64,000 nucleotides of DNA, taken from contig NZ_AUWQ01000001.1 in the NCBI RefSeq assembly GCF_000455205.1, positions 124,001 to 188,000 of the forward strand, read 5' to 3'. Made by a program: the position numbers and the translations under genes. Origin of the DNA: Mycobacterium sp. UM_CSW (GTDB lineage: Bacteria; Actinomycetota; Actinomycetes; Mycobacteriales; Mycobacteriaceae). How positions within the stretch are numbered: position 1 is the first letter of the stretch; each line of letters starts with the position of its first letter. Below the pieces are notes generated by a model, which was not told the origin of the DNA, did not search any database, and was given only the letters and a program-made list of their open reading frames with translations. This document shows positions 59,093 to 64,000 of the stretch, piece after piece.

Positions 59093-59581
59093 ATGAGCAG
59101 TGACGACAGTGTGGGCGCGGCGGACTTCCGTCGCGCATTGGCGCTCATCCAACACGGCGAGCGCGGCGACGAAGCGGGCATGCGCGTCATCGTCGACGAT
59201 GAGGTCATCCCGGCTGGCCGGCTGCCACAGCTGATCCGGGCCACCGTGTCGATCCTGTGGCAACTGGTGGCTCAGCTCTGCGACCCGGACGAAGTCGCGG
59301 AAATCGGCGAAACCCTGGCCTTGGCGTCGACCGACGACGAGATCGGTCTCGACCGTGACAACCGGCTCGTGGCCCGGATGTCCATGGCACAACATTCGGG
59401 GGATCCCAACGCCGAGTATGCGGTGCTCCGCGACGCCGCCACGGCGCCCGACGGTCTGGTACGCCTCGCGCTCACCGCCGCCGGTGTCGTCTCCGCGATG
59501 CTGCCTCAGTTACGCACAGCTGCCGGCCGCCAGTTGATCAACAACTTGGCGATGCAAGCCCTGCGCGAGGAGAACAGTTGA
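59093..59581 (+). CDS. hypothetical protein (162 aa)
   Basis: I do not recognise a family. The 162-residue acidic, helical, soluble protein starts at ATG 59093 (SSDDSVGAADFRRALALIQHGE) and has Leu/Ala-rich helices (LPQLIRATVSILWQLVAQL and VRLALTAAGVVSAMLPQLRTAAGRQLINNL). A frame open from 59051 covers the nrdF-like remnant and is probably not translated. It lies between two nrdF 3'-end remnants, so it may have been brought in by an insertion. Its role is unknown; proximity to a GGDEF gene hints at signalling but proves nothing. Confidence 0.6.
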   Translation: MSSDDSVGAADFRRALALIQHGERGDEAGMRVIVDDEVIPAGRLPQLIRATVSILWQLVAQLCDPDEVAEIGETLALASTDDEIGLDRDNRLVARMSMAQHSGDPNAEYAVLRDAATAPDGLVRLALTAAGVVSAMLPQLRTAAGRQLINNLAMQALREENS

Positions 59582-59586
59582 CCTAG

Positions 59587-59606
59587 GACGAGGACTGGGA
59601 CTTCTA
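59587..59606 (+). repeat. 20-base exact copy of the nrdF terminus
   Basis: GACGAGGACTGGGACTTCTA is identical to nrdF 57700-57719 and encodes the tail DEDWDF plus most of the stop. It is 521 bases after the other remnant, while the two segments are 12 bases apart in nrdF itself. It looks like the far end of an interrupted nrdF copy. Confidence 0.8.
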
Positions 59607-59648
59607 AATCCGCTGGCGCGCAACGTAACCGAGAGCGAGCGCCAGGGA

Positions 59649-59885
59649 TCAATCGGGGTTCAGCCCGTCCTCTTCAAGGCGCTGGAAGGCCCGCACGGGG
59701 TCGTTATGGCGGACTACCTCCTCGGCGACCTGCCACATGGGCAGCTTGCAGCGCTGCGACATTCGGCGGAGCACGTCCAGGGCTTGCTCGGTGTCGAGAT
59801 CGAAGCGGTTCATGATGATGCCCGTCGCCTGCCAGACAACGGAATCCGCGGGCCAGACCGGGCGCGGGTGGGCGGTGGCAATCAT
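59649..59885 (-). CDS. ANTAR-domain-only protein
   Basis: A 78-residue protein in which nearly all the length is an ANTAR RNA-binding domain: VVWQATGIIMNRFDLDTEQALDVLRRMSQRCKLPMWQVAEEVVRH. ANTAR domains bind paired hairpins in mRNA and cause antitermination, usually after a sensor domain such as GAF. Here the sensor is missing, so it is either a truncated relic or a stand-alone regulator. ATG at 59885; a TTG at 59897 is possible. It is divergent from the CsbD gene and convergent with the unknown protein gene. Confidence 0.75.
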   Translation of the reverse strand: MIATAHPRPVWPADSVVWQATGIIMNRFDLDTEQALDVLRRMSQRCKLPMWQVAEEVVRHNDPVRAFQRLEEDGLNPD

Positions 59886-60036
59886 TAAGTTGACCAATCA
59901 ATTCAAAGCCGCCCCTGCAGACACCCCATTGTCCTCTGCCGATGTCACGAATGGAAGCCCCGGGTGGGCCGGACCGAAAAGGGGTAACCGCGTCTTAGCG
60001 CACGATTCGGAAACCTGGAAGAGTAAGGACACGCCA

Positions 60037-60249
60037 GTGAGCGGTGCGAATAAAGCCCGGAACAAAGTCGACCAGATCACCGGCAAGGCCAAGGCGGCAA
60101 TCGGCCGTGTGATGAACGATCCAGCGCTGGAAGCCGAGGGCAGGGCCGATCAGCGCGCGGCCCACCTGCGAGACGCCGGCGAAAAGGTCAAGGACGCCTT
60201 CCGACCGCGACGCCGTCGGGCGACGGTGCGACGGCGTCGGCAGGTCTAG
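60037..60249 (+). CDS. CsbD-family stress-response protein
   Basis: A 70-residue protein with the CsbD pattern SGANKARNKVDQITGKAKAAIGRVMNDPALEAEGRADQRAAHLRDAGEKVKDAF and a very basic tail (RPRRRRATVRRRRQV). CsbD proteins are abundant under general stress in other bacteria. GTG follows GTAAGGAC. The upstream sequence has GGGTAAC, which resembles the -10 of stress-sigma promoters (SigF/SigB type), but no good -35 is present. The 215 bases between this gene and the DUF3349 gene show nothing clear. Confidence 0.8.
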   Translation: MSGANKARNKVDQITGKAKAAIGRVMNDPALEAEGRADQRAAHLRDAGEKVKDAFRPRRRRATVRRRRQV

Positions 60250-60464
60250 CGCGATCGGCGTCGCTGGCGCGCGTCGGTTCTTGATACCACGCACCCGGCT
60301 GCACCATCGCGCACTCCCATTCGTACCTCGACTGCGAAAACGCCATCCCCGTCGAGGCCCCATAAAAAGTGGAGTGAAAGGGCAAGATGTTCGCGTCGTG
60401 AACGGCGCATGAATTGTGGGTCGGCTGCGACGCCCCCGAAGCGCGCCAACGTGAGACTTATTGG

Positions 60465-60881
60465 GTGACTTCAACCCACGCGAACCACAAGCACGCCAAG
60501 TTTCTCAAGTCAGTGATCCGTTGGCTGGACGTCGGGTACCCGCAGGGCGTTCCCGGGCCGGACCAGGTGGCCCTGTTCGCCCTGCTCAGGAGCACACCGC
60601 TGACCCAGGATCAGCTGGAGGAAGTGGTGGAAAACGTCATCGCCAAGCACCGCGCCGAAGGCGACGGGCCCATCAGCAAGGACGAGATCTCCGAGTTCAT
60701 CACCAAGACCACCCACCACGACCCCGGCCGGGAGAACATCATCCGGGTGGCGGCCACGTTGGCCGCCGCAGGCTGGCCGCTGGCCGGAATCGACGTCAGC
60801 GAAGTTTGCCCCGGCGACGAGCACGGGGAGGCCGCCGAGGAGGTCGCCTGCCGGCGAGAAGAGGCCGCATCACAGGGTTGA
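60465..60881 (+). CDS. DUF3349-family protein (Rv3046c type)
   Basis: A 138-residue protein of the mycobacterial DUF3349 group. The core [47 protein letters not shown] is followed by [36 protein letters not shown]. It is all-helical with no catalytic motif. GTG at 60465 gives the family length. The last 12 bases overlap the convergent adhC gene, the same arrangement as in H37Rv (Rv3046c/Rv3045). Function unknown. Confidence 0.85.
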   Translation: MTSTHANHKHAKFLKSVIRWLDVGYPQGVPGPDQVALFALLRSTPLTQDQLEEVVENVIAKHRAEGDGPISKDEISEFITKTTHHDPGRENIIRVAATLAAAGWPLAGIDVSEVCPGDEHGEAAEEVACRREEAASQG

Positions 60882-61910
60882 GATGTCGATGACGAAGCGG
60901 TAGCGCACGTCGCTGGCGAGCACCCGCTCGTAGGCCTCGTTGACGTAGGCCGCCTCGATCACCTCGATCTCGGGCGTCACGTCGTGCTCGGCGCAGAAGT
61001 CCAGCATCTCCTGCGTCTCGGCGATCCCGCCGATGTTGGAACCGGACAGGCTGCGCCGCGCCAGCGCCAATGGGAAAGCGTGCACCTGCATCGGGTGTTC
61101 GGGGATGCCGAGCTCGACCAGCGTGCCGTCGACGTCGAGCAAGTTCACGTAGTCGTCGAGCGGCAGGTTCGCCGACACCGTGTTCAGGATCAGGTCGAAG
61201 CTGCCGCGCAGGTTGCGGAAGGTGTCGGGATCGGCCGTCGCGTAGTAGTGGCTGGCGCCCAGACGAAGGCCGTCCTCCATCTTCTTCAGCGACTGGGACA
61301 GCACACTCACCTCGGCGCCCATCGCGGCGCCCAGCTTGACGCCCATGTGCCCCAGGCCGCCGAGGCCGATGATCGCCAGGCGGGTGTCCTTGCCGGCCTT
61401 CCAGTGCCGCAGCGGCGAGAACAGCGTGATGCCGGCGCACAGCAGCGGCGCGGCCTTGTCCAGCGGCAGCGAGTCGGGGATGCGCAGGACGAAGTTCTCG
61501 TCGACGACGATCGCCTGGCTATAGCCGCCCTGCGTCGGCGTGCCGTCCTTGTCGATGGAGTTATAGGTGAAGGTCGCGCCCGGCTTGCAGTACTGCTCGA
61601 GCCCGGCCTTGCAGCTGCTGCACTGGCCGCAGGAGTTCACCATGCAGCCCACGCCGACGTGGTCGCCCACCTTGTACTTCGTGACCTCGGCGCCCACGTC
61701 GGTCACCACGCCGGCGATCTCGTGGCCGACGACCACGGGGTAATTCGGCACGCCCCATTCGCCTTTGGCGGTGTGGATGTCCGAGTGGCAGATCCCGGCA
61801 AACTTGATGTCGATGGCGACGTCGTGCGGGCCGGGCTCGCGGCGCTCGATGGTGGTCTTGGTCAGCGGTGCGGTCGCCGAGGTGGCGGCGTACGCCGAAA
61901 CAGTGCTCAT
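60870..61910 (-). CDS. adhC: zinc- and NADP-dependent alcohol dehydrogenase AdhC
   Basis: A 346-residue CAD/cinnamyl-type medium-chain dehydrogenase. Catalytic zinc ligands are in [17 protein letters not shown] (Cys) and GHE (His/Glu), and the structural zinc site is [15 protein letters not shown]. The cofactor motif is [15 protein letters not shown] with the Ser in SQSLKK that favours NADPH. It matches Rv3045. It reduces aldehydes to alcohols in the cytosol. ATG follows a GAGGGATATTC region. The 78-base upstream gap has an AT-rich TTTAGCTAAGGTAAA stretch. Confidence 0.94.
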   Translation of the reverse strand: MSTVSAYAATSATAPLTKTTIERREPGPHDVAIDIKFAGICHSDIHTAKGEWGVPNYPVVVGHEIAGVVTDVGAEVTKYKVGDHVGVGCMVNSCGQCSSCKAGLEQYCKPGATFTYNSIDKDGTPTQGGYSQAIVVDENFVLRIPDSLPLDKAAPLLCAGITLFSPLRHWKAGKDTRLAIIGLGGLGHMGVKLGAAMGAEVSVLSQSLKKMEDGLRLGASHYYATADPDTFRNLRGSFDLILNTVSANLPLDDYVNLLDVDGTLVELGIPEHPMQVHAFPLALARRSLSGSNIGGIAETQEMLDFCAEHDVTPEIEVIEAAYVNEAYERVLASDVRYRFVIDISTL

Positions 61911-61988
61911 GAATATCCCTCTTCGAGTTTCGATGCGTCCTACAGAAGTTTAGCTAAGGTAAAGTTCTCGGGCCAATTGGCGGGCGGG

Positions 61989-63116
61989 CTAGTTGATCGG
62001 GGCGTTGAGCAGGCGCAGGTCGTCGACGATGCCGCGGGCCGCGATCAGGCCCTCGCCGGTCTGCCATACCTCGTCGTTAACGACGTAGACCCGGTTGTCG
62101 TGGTTGGCGGACAGCTTGCGCCAGGGGTTGCTATCCAGGACGGCGGCGGCGCGATCCGCGGCGGCCGGGGTGGCGCATGACACATAGACCACGTCGGCGT
62201 CCGCGGCGGCGAGATCCGGGTTTTTGGCGAGGTCGGCGTCGGTGGCGCCGATCTCGATGTAGGGCTTGTCGGTGAACCGCTGGGCGGCCGGCCGGTCCAC
62301 CCCGACGGCCCCGAGCACGCTGGCCGGAAAGTTGTTGGCCCCGTACACCCGGATGGCGGTGGTGGTCAGCTGCACGATCGACGCCTGGAAGTGGGACGCG
62401 TCGTGCGCCGTGCCGATCTGGGTGGCCCGCTGCGTGAACCCGGCGATCAGGGCGTCGACGGCGCCGGTGCGCGCGGTGGCGGCGCCGACGCCGCGCAGGT
62501 TGGCCTCCCAAGCCGCGCCGGGCGCCGCGGTGAACACGGTCGGGGCGATGGCGGCGAGCTGCGGGTAGAGCTTTGGGGTCAGGCCCTGCGATCCCAGGAT
62601 CAGGTCGGGGTGGGCGGCGGCGATGCCGCCCAGGTCGGGATTGGTGCGGGTACCGACGCCCGGCAGGCCGTGCACCGCACCGCCGAGGTACGACGGCTGG
62701 CCGGACGACCCGTCCGGGAGCGCGGCGGCGACCACCCGCGATTGCAGGCCGAGCGCGCACAGGGCGTCGAGCTGGTCACCGGAGAGCACCACGATGCGCT
62801 GCGGCTCCGCGGGGACGGCGACCGTGTCGGGGGTGACGCCGGCGGCGTTGCGGGCCTGGCGGGTGGGCGGCCCGGGATCGGCCGCGGCGGCGTCGCGCGG
62901 GCACGACTCGTCGGGCTTGCGGTCGTTTCCCAGCACACCGGCGCCCGCGATCTGGGTGGTGGGCGTGATCAAGGACCGGGTCGATGCGTTGCTGCCCGAG
63001 CCGCCGGCACCGCATGCGCCGCAGGCCAGGACGGCCACGGCCAGAACCGCTGCGGCCACGGTCGATCGCCTTCCCAGCACGGGTCCGACGCTAACATCCG
63101 GCGACTTCGCAGCCAT
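61989..63116 (-). CDS. fecB: FecB-type periplasmic binding lipoprotein
   Basis: A 375-residue substrate-binding lipoprotein of the ferric-siderophore (FecB/FhuD/BtuF) type. The lipobox is VLACGAC at about residues 30-36, where a Cys would be lipidated after export. The body has IVVLSGDQLDALCALGLQSRVVAA, an AAHPDLILGSQGL segment and a late DNRVYVVNDEVWQTGEGLIAARGIVDDLR, which fit the two-lobed fold with one linking helix. It matches Rv3044 by order. No permease or ATPase gene is adjacent, so the partner is elsewhere. Confidence 0.92.
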   Translation of the reverse strand: MAAKSPDVSVGPVLGRRSTVAAAVLAVAVLACGACGAGGSGSNASTRSLITPTTQIAGAGVLGNDRKPDESCPRDAAAADPGPPTRQARNAAGVTPDTVAVPAEPQRIVVLSGDQLDALCALGLQSRVVAAALPDGSSGQPSYLGGAVHGLPGVGTRTNPDLGGIAAAHPDLILGSQGLTPKLYPQLAAIAPTVFTAAPGAAWEANLRGVGAATARTGAVDALIAGFTQRATQIGTAHDASHFQASIVQLTTTAIRVYGANNFPASVLGAVGVDRPAAQRFTDKPYIEIGATDADLAKNPDLAAADADVVYVSCATPAAADRAAAVLDSNPWRKLSANHDNRVYVVNDEVWQTGEGLIAARGIVDDLRLLNAPIN

Positions 63117-63222
63117 TTACGACAGTTTGTAGGACTGCCCCTGACGGCGAGTTGTCGGAAGGCTAAGATTCGGAGCAATACTCGGTTCGGGCCCTGTCCG
63201 ATACGGATGTTTGGAGGAGCTG

Positions 63223-64000
63223 TTGACAGCCGAAGCCCCCCCGTTGGGAGAACTCGAGGCCGTCCGTCCGTTCCCGGCCCGGACGGGTCCCAAAGGGAAC
63301 CTCGTCTACAAGCTGATCACCACCACCGATCACAAGATGATCGGCATCATGTACTGCGTCGCCTGCTTCATCTTCTTCTTCCTGGGCGGGTTCCTGGCGC
63401 TGTTGATGCGCAGCGAGTTGGCGTCCCCGGGCCTGCAGTTCTTCTCGAACGAGCAGTTCAACCAGCTGTTCACCATGCACGGCACGATCATGCTGCTGTT
63501 CTATGCGACCCCGATCGTGTTCGGCTTCGCCAACCTGGTGCTGCCGCTGCAGATCGGCGCGCCGGACGTCGCCTTCCCGCGGCTGAACGCGTTTTCGTTC
63601 TGGCTGTTCCTGTTCGGCGCCCTGATCGCGACCGCCGGGTTCATCACGCCGGGCGGGGCGGCGGACTTCGGCTGGACCGCCTACACCCCGCTGTCCGACG
63701 CGATCCATTCGCCCGGCGCCGGCGGTGACCTGTGGATCATGGGCCTCGCGGTCGCCGGTCTGGGCACCATCCTGGGCGCGGTCAACATGATCACCACGGT
63801 GGTCTGCATGCGCGCGCCGGGGATGACGATGTTCCGGATGCCGATCATGACCTGGAACATCCTGGTGACGTCGATCCTGGTGCTGATCGCCTTCCCGCTG
63901 CTGACGGCGGCGCTGTTCGGTCTGGCCGCTGACCGCCACCTGGGCGCGCACGTCTACGACCCGGCCAACGGCGGAGTCCTTTTGTGGCAGCACCTGTTCT
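63223..64000 (+). CDS. ctaD: cytochrome c oxidase subunit I (partial, N-terminal)
   Basis: The first 259 residues of the aa3 oxidase main subunit, cut by the window end. The start TTG gives [16 protein letters not shown] after a GGAGGAG ribosome-binding site. Helix 2 contains [46 protein letters not shown], where the His is a low-spin heme a ligand, and [14 protein letters not shown] follows. It is the terminal oxidase that pumps protons. It is divergent from fecB (106-base gap), as Rv3043c is next to Rv3044. Confidence 0.97.
   Translation, partial: MTAEAPPLGELEAVRPFPARTGPKGNLVYKLITTTDHKMIGIMYCVACFIFFFLGGFLALLMRSELASPGLQFFSNEQFNQLFTMHGTIMLLFYATPIVFGFANLVLPLQIGAPDVAFPRLNAFSFWLFLFGALIATAGFITPGGAADFGWTAYTPLSDAIHSPGAGGDLWIMGLAVAGLGTILGAVNMITTVVCMRAPGMTMFRMPIMTWNILVTSILVLIAFPLLTAALFGLAADRHLGAHVYDPANGGVLLWQHLF

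Noticed and set aside
59961-59986. SigF promoter before the CsbD gene
   Set aside because: GGGTA is present as a -10 but no GTTT-type -35 is found 16 bases upstream.

Overview
This window comes from a slow-growing Mycobacterium, most likely a member of, or close to, the M. avium complex. It has high G+C, many GTG and leaderless starts, and mycobacterial families throughout (MmpS/MmpL, FadE22, LigB, CYP136, DinB2/DinP, PPK2, F420-dependent oxidoreductase, MspA-type porin). From memory of H37Rv, the backbone from about 17.5 kb to the right end follows the block Rv3063 (cstA), ligB, fadE22, Rv3060c, cyp136, Rv3058c, Rv3057c, dinP, Rv3055, Rv3054c, nrdHIE, Rv3050c, Rv3049c, nrdF2, Rv3046c, adhC, fecB, ctaD, read in reverse. 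About 60 protein genes are called. I see no rRNA, tRNA, CRISPR array or insertion sequence.

Layout. 0-9.2 kb: partial metallo-hydrolase, MFS and MMPL exporters with a divergent TetR, a secreted C39-like protein, a hydrolase/DoxX pair, an SDR and an APH-like kinase. 9.2-13.7 kb: a small secreted protein, an MspA-family porin, an acyl-CoA dehydrogenase, an enoyl-CoA hydratase and an F420 enzyme. 13.7-21.4 kb: a leftward series ligB, cstA, two small proteins, a lidless Hsp70, ppk2 and an SDR. 21.5-28.8 kb: lipid beta-oxidation genes (SDR, fadE22, a DUF35/thiolase-like pair), a duplicated-domain FadR/GntR regulator and a MEDS/ATPase regulator. 28.9-29.5 kb: a LeuA regulatory-domain gene behind what looks like a complete attenuator (leaderless leader peptide plus competing hairpins). 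29.5-35 kb: cyp136, TetRs, an SDR, dinP and an FMN reductase. 35.2-39.7 kb: nrdH-nrdI-nrdE behind NrdR-like boxes, with nrdE carrying a 409-residue intein with a homing endonuclease domain at its redox-active cysteine.

39.7-49.4 kb is an accessory island of visibly lower G+C inserted between nrdE and the Rv3050c homologue: GMC oxidoreductase, SAM methyltransferase, MmpS4/MmpL4-like pair, BBE-type flavoenzyme, alpha/beta hydrolase and AraC regulator. It reads as a make-and-export unit for an unknown lipid or small molecule. 49.4-56.6 kb holds TetRs, a Baeyer-Villiger-type monooxygenase, an SDR, an SRPBCC protein and a phytoene-desaturase-like enzyme; several of the TetR genes face perfect palindromic operators.

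56.6-60.3 kb: nrdF2 behind an excellent NrdR box, then a GGDEF cyclase, an unknown protein, an ANTAR-only protein and a CsbD protein. Two short remnants of the nrdF 3' end lie downstream, so this site looks like an insertion or duplication hot spot. 60.4-64 kb: DUF3349 protein, adhC, the FecB lipoprotein and the start of ctaD (cut by the window end).

The most unusual items are the NrdE intein, the MmpS/L island, the LeuA-domain attenuator, the nrdF 3'-end remnants, and a shared operator joining fadE22 to the DUF35/thiolase-like divergon.
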